64,000 bases of DNA, taken from contig JAUPFV010000004.1 in the NCBI GenBank assembly GCA_036936605.1, forward strand, positions 141,280,973 through 141,344,972. The letters are read 5' to 3'. The notes under the pieces are model-generated. The model was not told the origin of the DNA, did not search any database, and saw only the letters and a program-made list of their open reading frames with translations. The translations under genes were made by a program, and so were the position numbers. The stretch comes from Limnanthes douglasii subsp. nivea (taxonomy: Eukaryota > Streptophyta > Magnoliopsida > Brassicales > Limnanthaceae). Numbering within the stretch: the stretch's first letter is position 1; every line of letters begins with the position of its first letter. Positions 35,072-44,872 of this stretch are shown here, piece after piece.

Positions 35072-38000
35072 TTACTCACAGTACAATTTCAAATGCTCTA
35101 TGTTCCAAGGGTGCTTGAGCATCCTCCCTTCTCGATCTGATAACCTGTAGGAACCTGGTTTGACTCTCATTGTAACTTTGTAAGGACCTTCCCAATTCGG
35201 GGCCAATTTTCCGAGGTGTTTATCCTTGGTGTGAAGAAACACTTTTCGCAATACTAAATCGCCAATTTTGAATTCCCTTCTCTTAACTTTGGCATCGTAC
35301 CTGCTTCTCATTAACGTTTGATAATGGATCACATTTAAATGTGCTTTGACCCTTTTTTCTTCCAACAAATCAAGTTCCACTCTTCTGGCCTCATCGTTAT
35401 CTGCATCGGAATATCGTAATAGTCTGTAAGAAGGTAGTGTAGATTCAGCAGGGCACACAGCATCCATCCCATATACTAGAGAAAAAGGAGTCTCTTTTGT
35501 AGCCTCTCTAGGGGTTGTCCTATATGCCCATAATACTTCTTGAAGAAAATTTGGCCACTTCCCTGCTGCTCCAGCCAAATTTTTCTTTAAGCCATCCAAG
35601 ATAGATCTATTTGTTACTTCCACTTGTCCATTTGCCTGAGGATGAAAAGGAGTGGAAAAACATTGCTGTATCCCTTTCGAAGAGCAAAAAGAGTCCATTT
35701 CCTTGTTATTAAATTGAGGACCATTATCAGTTGTTATTTTTCGAGGTACTCCAAAACGGTAGCAAATATTGCTTTGAATAAACTTGATCACATCCTTAGC
35801 TTTTGTCCCAGCTAAGGGTTCTGCTTCTGCCCACTTCGAAAAATAATCAACCGCAACAATAATCATTTGTCTTCCACCAGAAGCCATAGGTAATGGTCCC
35901 ACCAAATCAATGCCCCACCTATCAAAAGGAACCGCCTCTGAAATTGTCATTAGTGGTACTGCTGGTTTGTGTATTGAATTTGCATACCTTTGGCAAGTGT
36001 CACAACTTCGAACTAATGACTTGGCATCTTGTAAAATGGTAGGCCAATAATATCCTGCCAACAATACCCTACGCGTTAAAGCTCTAAACCCACAATGAGC
36101 TGACCCATCTCCATCATGCAGTTCGGACAAAACATTCTGAGATTCATCCTTGCCTAAACATCGTAGTAAAGGTTTCGAAGCAGACCTTTTGTACAACACC
36201 CCATCCAGTACCACATAGCCAAGGGATTTGTACTTTATTTTCTTGAGCAAGTGTTTATCCATAGGCAATATTCCATTTGAGATAAAGTTTAACAAGTTAA
36301 ACCTCCAATCTCCTCGAGCGCACGTCGGATTATTTACCACCTCATCGACCACTTCACATTGCTCAGAATTTGATATAATCGAAGGCGATGGTTGTGTTAC
36401 AATCCATGGGTATTCTTCTGAGTAAGCCATCGTTGCCAAAGAATCAGCCATAGTGTTGTTTCCTCTTCGAATATGCTCCACTTCGACATTTTCAAATTGT
36501 GCCATCATCCCCCGAAGTTCTTGTAGGTACAAAACCAAACGCTCCTTTTTAGCTTCTGATACCCCTTTAACGTGGTTAACTACCAACTGTGAATCTGTCT
36601 CCAAGCGTACAAACATTGCTCCACAAATCTTCGCCAACCTTAATCCTGCTAGCACAGCCTCATATTCAGCTTCGTTATTTGAAGCATGAAAGCCAAATTT
36701 TATAGCTTGAAACATAAATTCCCCCGTTGGTGCCACCAATTCCACTCCTGCACTTGACCCTTTACTACTGGATCCCCCATCAGTTCGAATTGTCCACGTC
36801 GGATTCTCATTCACCTTTTCTGAATCTTTCTCCTCGGGTCTGCTCGAGTGAAACTCCACCAAAAAATCTGCTAAAGCTTGAGCCTTGATAGCTGTCCGAG
36901 GAGAAAATAACACATCGAAATCTCCCAATTCCACAGACCACTTTGTCATCCTTCCTGAAATGTCTGGTTTTTGTAAAACATTCTTTAATGGATATGAAGT
37001 TCGAACTACAATCGTATGTGCCTGGAAGTAAGGGCGCATCTTTCTTGCTGCCACTACTATACACAGTGCCAATTTTTCGAGCTTCAAATAACGTTTCTCA
37101 GCATCAACCAAACTTTTGCTGACATAGTAAACAGGCTTCGAAATTTTAGTGTCCTCGCTGATCAAAACTGCACTTACTGCATAATCCGATACTGCTATAT
37201 ACAAAAACAACTGTTCACCCTTTCGAGGCTTCGATAATATTTCAGGAGAGGATAAAAGATTTTTGATCTTCAGAAAGGCTTCTTCACAATCCGAAGTCCA
37301 CTCAAAATTATTAGGTCTTCGCAACACCTGGAAAAAAGGCAAGCACTTATCTGAAAAACGGGAAATGAATCTATTCAAAGCTGCTAACCTGCCTGTTAAC
37401 ATTTGCACTTCCTTAATATTCCGAGGTGAGGACATAGATATCAGGGCCTTCAACTGCTCTGGATCCACCTCGATTCCTCTTTCACTAATCATATAGCCCA
37501 AAAATTTGCCAGATCGAACTCCAAATGTACATTTTTCTGGGTTCAATTTTAATTGTATGGCCCTAAGATTCAAAAACGTCTCTTCTAAATCCTCAATGTG
37601 TTTATCATCGTTCCCGCTTTTAACAAGCATGTCATCGATGTACACTTCGATATTTCTCCCAATCTGTGAAGCAAACGCCTTATTCATCAGCCTCTGATAT
37701 GTTGATCCAGCATTTTTCAACCCAAAAGGCATTACTTTATAACAATGCAAACCTCTATCAGTAATAAAAGTCGTGCTTTCTTCATCATCTGGATTCATTC
37801 GAATCTGATTATACCCCGAAAATGCGTCCATGAAAGTCAGAATTTTATTTCCCGAAGTGGAATCCACTAACTGATCTATCCGAGGCACCGGAAAAGGATC
37901 TTTTGGACAGGCTCTATTCAAATCTGTGAAGTCCACACACATTCGCCATTTTCCATTCTTCTTTTTTACTACCACCGGATTAGCCGTCCACCTCGGATAA

Positions 38001-38377
38001 TTAGCCTCCCTAATGTGCCCCATTTTGTATAACCGATCCACTTCGGCAACTATGGCCTCAGATTTCTCCAATGAGAAGGCTCTTCTTTTTTGGATAATTG
38101 GTTTGACCTTCGGATCAACCGCTAGGCTATGACATATAATGTTGCTAGGGACTCCTACTACATCTTCGGATTTCCAGGCAAACACATCCAAATTTTCAGA
38201 CAAAAAATTCAACAACTTTTCTCGCATCGTCAAAGATAACAGAGTGCCAATTCGAAGTACCCTGCCATTATTAAAAATATATTCCTCTATTTCTTCATTG
38301 ACCACTACAGAACTCGGGGTTGACCTCGGATCATCAATTCCCTCGTCTGTTTCACCACAAGACAACCCCCCAAACTG
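35072..38377 (-). CDS. pol: Tat element pol: RT, RNase H, archaeal RNase H, integrase
   Basis: The frame follows the gag-pro stop (38378-38380) directly and in phase. No ATG occurs near its beginning, so expression probably needs stop readthrough. Counting from 38365, there are 1,097 codons. RT is at about 100-290 with FMDAFSG (Asp180) and YIDD (242-245). RNase H is at about 385-480. The second, archaeal-type RNase H is at about 520-650 with TDGGSS, NEAEYEA, ETDSQL and MADSLA. Integrase has an HHCC zinc finger (His750, His757, Cys788, Cys791) and a DD35E core (Asp820, Asp880, Glu916, exactly 35 residues apart). The C-terminus ends LKLYCE. No internal stop or frameshift. It encodes the reverse transcription and integration enzymes. 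Confidence 0.95.
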   Translation of the reverse strand, partial: QFGGLSCGETDEGIDDPRSTPSSVVVNEEIEEYIFNNGRVLRIGTLLSLTMREKLLNFLSENLDVFAWKSEDVVGVPSNIICHSLAVDPKVKPIIQKRRAFSLEKSEAIVAEVDRLYKMGHIREANYPRWTANPVVVKKKNGKWRMCVDFTDLNRACPKDPFPVPRIDQLVDSTSGNKILTFMDAFSGYNQIRMNPDDEESTTFITDRGLHCYKVMPFGLKNAGSTYQRLMNKAFASQIGRNIEVYIDDMLVKSGNDDKHIEDLEETFLNLRAIQLKLNPEKCTFGVRSGKFLGYMISERGIEVDPEQLKALISMSSPRNIKEVQMLTGRLAALNRFISRFSDKCLPFFQVLRRPNNFEWTSDCEEAFLKIKNLLSSPEILSKPRKGEQLFLYIAVSDYAVSAVLISEDTKISKPVYYVSKSLVDAEKRYLKLEKLALCIVVAARKMRPYFQAHTIVVRTSYPLKNVLQKPDISGRMTKWSVELGDFDVLFSPRTAIKAQALADFLVEFHSSRPEEKDSEKVNENPTWTIRTDGGSSSKGSSAGVELVAPTGEFMFQAIKFGFHASNNEAEYEAVLAGLRLAKICGAMFVRLETDSQLVVNHVKGVSEAKKERLVLYLQELRGMMAQFENVEVEHIRRGNNTMADSLATMAYSEEYPWIVTQPSPSIISNSEQCEVVDEVVNNPTCARGDWRFNLLNFISNGILPMDKHLLKKIKYKSLGYVVLDGVLYKRSASKPLLRCLGKDESQNVLSELHDGDGSAHCGFRALTRRVLLAGYYWPTILQDAKSLVRSCDTCQRYANSIHKPAVPLMTISEAVPFDRWGIDLVGPLPMASGGRQMIIVAVDYFSKWAEAEPLAGTKAKDVIKFIQSNICYRFGVPRKITTDNGPQFNNKEMDSFCSSKGIQQCFSTPFHPQANGQVEVTNRSILDGLKKNLAGAAGKWPNFLQEVLWAYRTTPREATKETPFSLVYGMDAVCPAESTLPSYRLLRYSDADNDEARRVELDLLEEKRVKAHLNVIHYQTLMRSRYDAKVKRREFKIGDLVLRKVFLHTKDKHLGKLAPNWEGPYKVTMRVKPGSYRLSDREGRMLKHPWNIEHLKLYCE

Positions 38378-38380
38378 CTA
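38375..38380 (-). promoter_or_regulatory. Candidate readthrough stop between gag-pro and pol
   Basis: On the minus strand the gag-pro frame reads TAG CAG TTT GGG GGG and then stays open through pol. TAG followed by CAGTT resembles the tobamovirus-type readthrough context (UAG CAR YYA), differing only at the last base. The junction is in phase (40822, 38380 and 38365 share one frame), so suppression of one amber codon would yield Gag-Pro-Pol. Confidence 0.6.
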
Positions 38381-40822
38381 ACTCTCCATGAGATCATCAG
38401 AACCTTTACCACGTAACCTAAATGCAGCAGCATAACATTCTCTTGCCACCTTTTGGTCACTTCGGACTACACCAACTCTGTCCTCGACCACATACTTCAG
38501 ACACTGATGAACTGTAGAAACTACAGCGTACATTTTGGCCAACCATGATCTCCCAAGAATAGCGTTGTAACTTGATGGACAGTCCACCACCACAAAAAGT
38601 ACCTGCACTTTCTTCTTGAAAGGCCCTTTCCCCAAAGAAATTTCACCTTCGAACTCACCTATCACAATTGCTGATGCGCCAGTAAACCCAATGATAGTCC
38701 TCTCAGACTTTTCTATTCGAGGTGGAGCTGTCAACCTATCATATGTCGATTTAAAAAGCACATTGGCAGAACTCCCTGTGTCGATCAGCACGCGTCGAAT
38801 CTCCACCCCACATACTTCTGCTCCAATGACCACCGCATCCTCATGTGGCCCTGTAATGCCCCTCAAATCATCTCCATCGAATATTATAAAGGGCACATCC
38901 TTTCTGCTGCCTAGATGTGCCGATGCACCTCCCTCAATTTGTCGTGTTAAATTTACTATATGCCTCTTCCTCGAATTATTGGTGTTGTTGGTCATCGAAT
39001 CCCCTCCAAATATGGTTAATGATTCGAAAAAGGCACACAGATCTCGAACACGTCCCTGACGCATCGGCTCATCTATCGACATTAACAAAAGTCGACTGGG
39101 GTCTGGTTCGACATATTCCGAGGCTACATCGAAACCATCTGCCTCACCTGCAACATCTAAAATCATTAACGCAGTTTCCTGCTTAGAATTGGGATTACCT
39201 CCTTTGGGTGCTGTTGCCTTGGCATTCTTCCTGACATACTCCAACAGCTTTCCATTTTCGATCAGAACTTGCATCTCCTTCTTCAGAGCAATGCAATCAT
39301 TTGTATCATGGCCGATGTCCTCATGATACCTACAAAATTTATTATTGCGCTCCTCTCTCGGCCTGTTGATAGCTGGTGGCTTTCTAAAATTAATTGTTCC
39401 TCTTGTTTTTTCATATATTGAGGCCACACTCTCAGTTAAATCTGCATAGTAATCCGGCCTCACCCACACATTCGACCTGGACCTATACTGCTGCTGATTG
39501 TTCGAATTATGTTGATTATATCCCCCTTGATATGAGTTCGAGGTTCCTCGGTTAGACACATTTTGATTGTTCTTCGGACGCGAGGAATTGTTATTTGAGA
39601 CGTTAGATTGTCCACTCCCCTTCTGAACAGTACTAGCACCTCCTCGAACTCTCGTCGATTCTTCGACCTTAATCTGGTCCTCAACCTGGGCCATGAGAGC
39701 TCCAAACGTTAACGCCCTGCGCCTCGTAGTCTCATCGGCTAAATCCCCAGGCAGCAGCCCTTGCCTGAACGCTGCCATAGCCACACTTTCCTCACAGTCA
39801 TCCAACTCCGCCTTTGTTAACACAAACCTCTTAGTATAATCCTTCAGCTTCTCTCCTACAGCCTGCTTACACTGTATTATCGTGTCTCCATTGGCTCTCA
39901 TCTCCTTGCTTCCCACAAATTGTCTGCGAAAAGCAGTGTAGAAACTTCTGAAATTTGCAATCGATTCCTTAGGAATCTTATTAAACCATTTTAACGCAGT
40001 TCCCTTAAACGTTTGAGAAAAGGCTCTACACACCAATCTATCATCATCTTCAAAATTAGTCATGTAGTTCTTAAATTGTTCGATGTGGTCATCGGGATCT
40101 TGAGTCCCATCAAACTTTTCAACTTTAGAAATATCAAAACGCCTCGGTAATGGCACTGATCTGATCTCCTTCACCAATGGTGAGTCCCTCCAATCAACCC
40201 CCTGGACATACTGGTCCTCATTTCTCATTCCCACAGTTGCATACAAGCTGGACTCACCTTCATACCTCCGAGGCGAACACCTTCGAGGCGAGTATTTCCG
40301 AGGTGAATATACTCGCCTTTCTTTCTTTTTCCTTCCTTCCCTGTACATTTTAGATGGCCGGAGCTCACGCTCTGCCCCTCCCGAACGGCCTCGAGAACGC
40401 TCATACCTCGGTGTTTCATCAGATTCAGAATCTTCGAAATCCTCCTCATCACTAAAATTTTCATACAGTTGCCTCTGCAACTTTTCCTTCCTCTTCTTTA
40501 TCCCGCTATACTCTTTTTTTTGTTCAGAATGTGCCCTACGCTGCTCATAATGATCATCAGCTTCGTCCATCGACTGATCAGGCTGATCATTACGATCGCC
40601 ACCTGCTATCTTAGATCTAAGTCTAGCACCGTCATTATTATCTCCCTTCTTTTTTACCAATTCGTCAAGCTCAGCCACCTTCCTAATCATTTCATTCATT
40701 TTTCCCTCAAAGTCAAAATGAACAGGTTGAATTGGAACAAATTTACCTGCCTCTTGCAGATCAGATTTCAGCGCTTCCATTGCCTTGCGAACGGATGGAT
40801 TGTCACCTTCCTCCGGATTCAT
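38378..40822 (-). CDS. gag-pro: Tat element gag-protease
   Basis: The start ATG at 40822 (MNPEEGDNPSVRKAMEAL) is chosen because the frame remains open upstream only into the primer-binding site and LTR. The product is 814 residues. The N-terminal third is charged, with an Arg/Ser-rich stretch near 140-185. The retrotransposon gag domain is at about 230-390 (FKGTALKWFNKIP, FRRQFVGS). A CX2HX4HX4C zinc motif, CRYHEDIGHDTNDC, is at 497-510; this C-H-H-C variant is usual in Tat gags. The aspartic protease has its active site DTGSS at 681-685 and ILGRSWL at about 755-761. It ends in TAG at 38380-38378. Gag forms the particle and the protease matures the polyprotein. Confidence 0.95.
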   Translation of the reverse strand: MNPEEGDNPSVRKAMEALKSDLQEAGKFVPIQPVHFDFEGKMNEMIRKVAELDELVKKKGDNNDGARLRSKIAGGDRNDQPDQSMDEADDHYEQRRAHSEQKKEYSGIKKRKEKLQRQLYENFSDEEDFEDSESDETPRYERSRGRSGGAERELRPSKMYREGRKKKERRVYSPRKYSPRRCSPRRYEGESSLYATVGMRNEDQYVQGVDWRDSPLVKEIRSVPLPRRFDISKVEKFDGTQDPDDHIEQFKNYMTNFEDDDRLVCRAFSQTFKGTALKWFNKIPKESIANFRSFYTAFRRQFVGSKEMRANGDTIIQCKQAVGEKLKDYTKRFVLTKAELDDCEESVAMAAFRQGLLPGDLADETTRRRALTFGALMAQVEDQIKVEESTRVRGGASTVQKGSGQSNVSNNNSSRPKNNQNVSNRGTSNSYQGGYNQHNSNNQQQYRSRSNVWVRPDYYADLTESVASIYEKTRGTINFRKPPAINRPREERNNKFCRYHEDIGHDTNDCIALKKEMQVLIENGKLLEYVRKNAKATAPKGGNPNSKQETALMILDVAGEADGFDVASEYVEPDPSRLLLMSIDEPMRQGRVRDLCAFFESLTIFGGDSMTNNTNNSRKRHIVNLTRQIEGGASAHLGSRKDVPFIIFDGDDLRGITGPHEDAVVIGAEVCGVEIRRVLIDTGSSANVLFKSTYDRLTAPPRIEKSERTIIGFTGASAIVIGEFEGEISLGKGPFKKKVQVLFVVVDCPSSYNAILGRSWLAKMYAVVSTVHQCLKYVVEDRVGVVRSDQKVARECYAAAFRLRGKGSDDLMES

Positions 40823-40935
40823 CTTCAAACAGCGAAAAATCAAACGAGAAGTGAAAATTCGAACGAAAAACCTTTGAAAACGAGAACTCGAGCGTCGATT
40901 TTTGATCTGTTGATCAAGGTATCCTCGCCCCCTCT

Positions 40936-40949
40936 TTCTAGCGCCAATT
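40936..40949 (-). other. Primer-binding site of the Tat element
   Basis: Directly after the LTR end the minus strand reads AATTGGCGCTAGAAAG. The TTGGCGCTAGAA sequence is a form I know from plant Tat elements. The exact tRNA was not determined. Confidence 0.65.
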
Positions 40950-41233
40950 TGGTGTGAATTAAAGTAGTAACGATTGAATTCAGAACAGAGAGTTTGCAAT
41001 GGAAAAATCAAGTAGTGAAAAGTACCTCTGAATATTTCATAGGTAAAAATAACCTTTTCAGCCTCTTTAAATAAGCAGGGCGAGTTAGTTAGAGAAACGG
41101 TTACATATTGTCATATTTGCAATCTAACCCCTATATTTCTCCTAAAGTCTAATTTTATCCCATATTTACAAGAATTATTACTCTAATCCCTAACATTTAC
41201 ATATTAGTCCCTAAGGAATATCTTTCCTTATCA
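40950..41233 (-). repeat. Tat element 5' LTR
   Basis: 284 bp with TG...CA ends, no difference from the left LTR seen by eye. On the minus strand a TATTTAAA at 41066-41073 could serve as the TATA box for the genomic transcript. Confidence 0.95.
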
Positions 41234-41238
41234 ATGAT

Positions 41239-44010
41239 AATTTCCATCAAACAATGGCAAACACCATCGCATTGGCGCGATTTTCGGCAAAACAAATATG
41301 GTATCTCTAGGTCTAACATTAAAGCGTGTGATTGTAAGTGGAAGGCGTGCGGTAGCAACAAAATCAATTGTCTTTTTTATTTTGTTGGTAATCAGGTAAA
41401 GGGTGATGAAGTGAATTTTAAATGTGATTTTCACCAAACACAAACATGATCAAATTGTGATTTTACAAGGATATAAGCAATAGGCGAAGTTAAAAATAAA
41501 TGAAAAAGAGTTTGTCGACGTTCAGACGATAAATATAAAACTATGCGTCAAATACTACGTGCCTTAAAGAATATCGATTCGAAGAATGCGTCCAACATCT
41601 GTCACGTATACAATCACCGTTAAAGAACAAATTTGGTTGAAAAGGGTGGTGAGTCACAAATGCAATGCTTGTAAACAAAATTACAAATGAACAAATACAT
41701 TCAATGGAATCAGACAGACAATGAAGGATCTAATGTCATAACCGATTTGTTTTTTGCACACTCGGTTAGCACTGATTTATTATAGACCATCACATGGTTG
41801 CTAATCATGCATAGCACTTACAAGTTAATTAGATATGAGATGCCATTGTTGGAATTTGTTGGGGTTGTATCGATTAACTTAACATTTTGCTTTGAATTTA
41901 CACTCACGGTGAAAGAGAATCAAAATAACTACAAAGGGACTTTGGGATGTTTGAAAACGGTTATGGAAAAGAACGATTGTGAGTTTCCTTGTTTTATGAT
42001 CACGGATCCTGAAGTTATTTTGATAAAAACCATAGACAACCTATTTTCCGAGTGTGAGTCACACGTTATGCGAATATCATACTAACGAGAATGTAAGTAG
42101 GAAACAAAAAAATGAATGAAGATGGTAATGAGCTTAAAATGTTTGGCCCCTTAGAATGACGTCGTGGCATCAAACATTGTTGACCAAATGAACGAGAGGT
42201 TGGATAAAATACGGAGGATGTTAAAAAAACCACGAGAAGGTGATCGACAACGTTGTTGACTTATGGATTATACTATATAAAGAGAAGGTTGTTCATACAC
42301 ATATTAACAAGATTATGCATTTTTACAATCACACGTATAATAGGGCAGAAAGATTGCACATTACTTTGAAAAAACATATCAAGAAAAATAAATTGAATTT
42401 CAAATTATTTTGGGAGAATATTTATGGTTTGCTTGCGATGCAACATTCAACCATAAAAGAATCTATAAAGTTAAGCAAGTGTTGTCTTATTCATAAAATC
42501 TAAAAGTTCAAAACCTTTCAAATTACTATGGACATATGCAATCTTTTTAACGATAATATATGACAAATATACTGAAAATGCTGAGAAGGCATGAGGCTAA
42601 AAATTTACATGCGATTATATCATTCGTACGATGCATTGGTTACCATGTACCCACAAACTAGAGCCCATCCGAAGAGGCGCTGGGTATGTTCATACCCAAA
42701 TTATAGACAAACTTTGGAGGAAACTAGAGATAATCCCTCACGTTAAACTAACCGGAGAAAAAGAGGTCAAAGATAAATTTGCAAATTTAAATGAAAAACA
42801 CGGAGAGTTTGATATTTATGAACAAAGTCATTGGCTTAATTTTTTGAAAGATTTTGGATCCTTCTACTTTTCTTCTTTGCAAACCCTTACAAAAAGTGAA
42901 AACACGCGGTCATACTTCCGGTCGGGGCCGTGGTCGTGGTTGCGGTAAGGGTAATAAAACTCATCTTGATTATTCTACCAAAAATATTCATTTTATGCAT
43001 AAATATGCAAAAATTAATGGTAATAATCTCATGTGGATAGTGCATAAACTCCAAAGATGAGAATAACAGTCGCTAATTTTAGAACACTAGTCGGTAATTA
43101 TGTTTATACCTATAGTATGATCATTGGACAAGTCCTTACTAATTTTGGAGTAAAACCCCTGACGACGAAACAAGCACGAGTTGCATCTAAAGTTAAAGTA
43201 ACTCAAATTGCGACAAATAACGTTAAATAAAAAATGTCCATTATCGTTAAACCAACCCCAACGAGGTTTTCTAATATTGGTAAAATGATACCTAACATAC
43301 ATGCATGAGGTATGCATCGAATATACCATAACTTATACATCATTATATCAATAAAATTCCCAACGTAAAATCCGATAGAAATTATGGGTTTAGAACCATC
43401 GCCCATGGTTTGTTTGGCGCCAAAAGTGAATGACAACTCGTTGGGAAATCGTTAGTACACGAGCTAGAAACCTATACAGAGTTTTATTGAGGTGCCACAT
43501 ATTTTAAAGAAGATACTGAGGTCGAAAAAAAATATGTCGGTTGAAATATTATAAAAAAAATACACCGTTAGCAAAATAGATGTCATTACCAAGTTGCGTC
43601 ACACTAATCACAACTATTTTCAGACATTTGTTTTATATTTCTTAGCATCTAACGGTTGTACAACTTATTTACCGGTTAAAGATGCACCACTAAAGTACGA
43701 TCCTCTGGTAGAACTCGAAATATTTTCGTGAATGGAAATCATTTTGTTCATGTATGTAATTTTTTATATTAAATTATTTTAGTTATTAAATGATATAATT
43801 GTTCTATATAATTTATATTGGTTTATTATTATTTTATTTTAACAGGTTGATATGGTTTAAGGTTCACATTTACCAACGAAAAATATTTCGTGAATGCGCA
43901 CTACTAAAGAAGATGCTAAACCTTCTTCGAAGCCATTTTTTGAGAGAGTGAACGATTGTTTTATGACTACAACATCTGACATCGGAGCCATCTGAGGCAC
44001 AATCTTGAGA
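41239..44010 (+). pseudogene. Mutator-like (FAR1/MULE) transposase with OTU domain, dead
   Basis: Plus-strand pieces follow the order of plant MULE proteins. First is a FAR1-type zinc region (ACDCKWKACGSN). Next is ILRALKNIDSKN and the transposase core at 41798-42085 (MHSTYKLIRYEMPLLEFVG, then FMITDPEVILIKTI), where the first catalytic Asp (usually DSTYK) is His. Then comes the RAE-type region at 42300-42460 (TYNRAERLHITLKKH, LLAMQHSTIKES) and KVKTRG with a Gly/Arg run at about 42895-42950. Last is an OTU-like protease at about 43365-43750 (SDRNYGFRTIAHGLFGAKSE), with the catalytic Cys of DGNC replaced by Tyr but the NHFVHV His kept. A GTATGT...AACAG intron (43752-43845) and a short last exon follow. 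Many stops. The young Tat element is inserted in its N-terminal part. Confidence 0.75.
43752..43845 (+). other. Probable intron in the MULE-OTU pseudogene
   Basis: The segment starts GTATGTAAT after NHFVHV coding and ends TTTTAACAG, with a T/A-rich interior of 94 bp. Coding similarity resumes directly behind it (GSHLPTKNIS, then FERVNDCFM). Confidence 0.45.
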
Positions 44011-44019
44011 AAATGAACG

Positions 44020-44590
44020 ATTAGTAATAGACTTAACAAAATATGTATAATATTTTTTTCATTTTAAAGTTGTATTAGTTTTTTAAATTTCAACTGAAGT
44101 ATTACTTGTTTTCTGTTATTCATGATTGTTTGACATTTTTAAATTAAAAATTTATTTTTATTTTGGGATGAACGTTTATGAATCATTTAGAAACATAGAA
44201 CACGCATCCCACCTTCCACTTATTATGTATAAATTTTACAATTATTTTTAAAAATTTGATTTTTTTGCCTCTTACCACGAACCTTTGGCACATGAGATGG
44301 CCTTGGCATCGATGGTTGGGCCTAGGCTACCAAAGATGCCAATAAAAAGCGGTATGATCTCCATTTCCCCAACAATTTGACAAAAAGTAGTGAATATTTC
44401 CCAATGCAAATAGAAGGCAAAAATAAGAGTTTATTAAAAATATTTTCCAATCACCGCCATCCTTTGGAGGAATCCACCTAGTTTCTATCATAAGATGACG
44501 ATAATAAGATTTTTTTTAAAACTTTTAAAAATAACATCATAAGAAAATACGATGTTATAAACCTTCGTGCTATAATTAACCATTGTATTT
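44020..44590. other. AT-rich intergenic DNA
   Basis: No gene or transposon end was recognised. Confidence 0.35.
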
Positions 44591-44872
44591 GTTAGAGATA
44601 TTAGCCTTTTTTTTCTCGGACGAAAATTTTACTAATTAATACGAAATCTAATACTCGATAGATCTACGAAACATGGGATCGTTACGCTTACCCGATCAGA
44701 TTACTCCAGGTTCTGATACCATATTAAGCAATAAAGAGAAAAAAAAGTAGCCTAAAAAAAGCGGCTATGGTTTATTATTTAGAAAGCGTACGCATTACAT
44801 AAAATATAAGCTTATATTAATAGATAAAATAAAGGGCTAATAGGCTTGGGACCTTATATCTCTAACAGTTTT
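44590..44872. mobile_element. Possible small non-autonomous element with PBS-like motif
   Basis: TGTTAGAGATATTAG at 44591 and the reverse complement TGTTAGAGATATAAG ending at about 44871 form an inverted pair. A CTGATACCATAT motif at 44712-44723 (TGGTATCAGAAC on the minus strand) resembles a tRNA-iMet primer-binding site, with the right part as the LTR of a minus-strand TRIM. The two readings conflict. No target duplication was clear. Confidence 0.35.

Larger units (their letters stand above)
32156..41233 (-). mobile_element. Complete young Tat-lineage Ty3/gypsy retrotransposon (9,078 bp)
   Basis: The element has 284-bp LTRs (TG...CA) that look identical by eye, a 5-bp target duplication (ATGAT), a primer-binding site beside the right LTR and a polypurine tract beside the left LTR. 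It is therefore transcribed leftward. Order on the minus strand: LTR, gag-protease, one in-frame TAG, RT, RNase H, archaeal-type second RNase H, integrase, spacer with a 34-bp minisatellite, antisense ORF on the opposite strand, LTR. The second RNase H and the antisense ORF place it in the Tat lineage. All catalytic motifs checked are intact, so it is plausibly autonomous. Confidence 0.95.

Noticed and set aside
34746..35140. Open frames over the 34-bp array and spacer (plus strand)
   Set aside because: They arise because the repeat happens to lack stops; the products are repetitive and unrelated to any family.
38365..38365. Independent start of pol at a TTG codon
   Set aside because: TTG is not a credible plant start here; the frame is continuous with gag-pro across the single TAG, so readthrough is the simpler explanation.
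38616..39186. Plus-strand open frames inside gag-pro, and similar ones inside pol
   Set aside because: Shadows of the well-supported minus-strand coding; no start context or domain of their own.
40823..41011. Upstream extension of gag to an ATG inside the LTR
   Set aside because: The extension crosses the primer-binding site and LTR end, and the sequence there is constrained by reverse transcription; ATG 40822 begins the acidic, family-like N-terminus.
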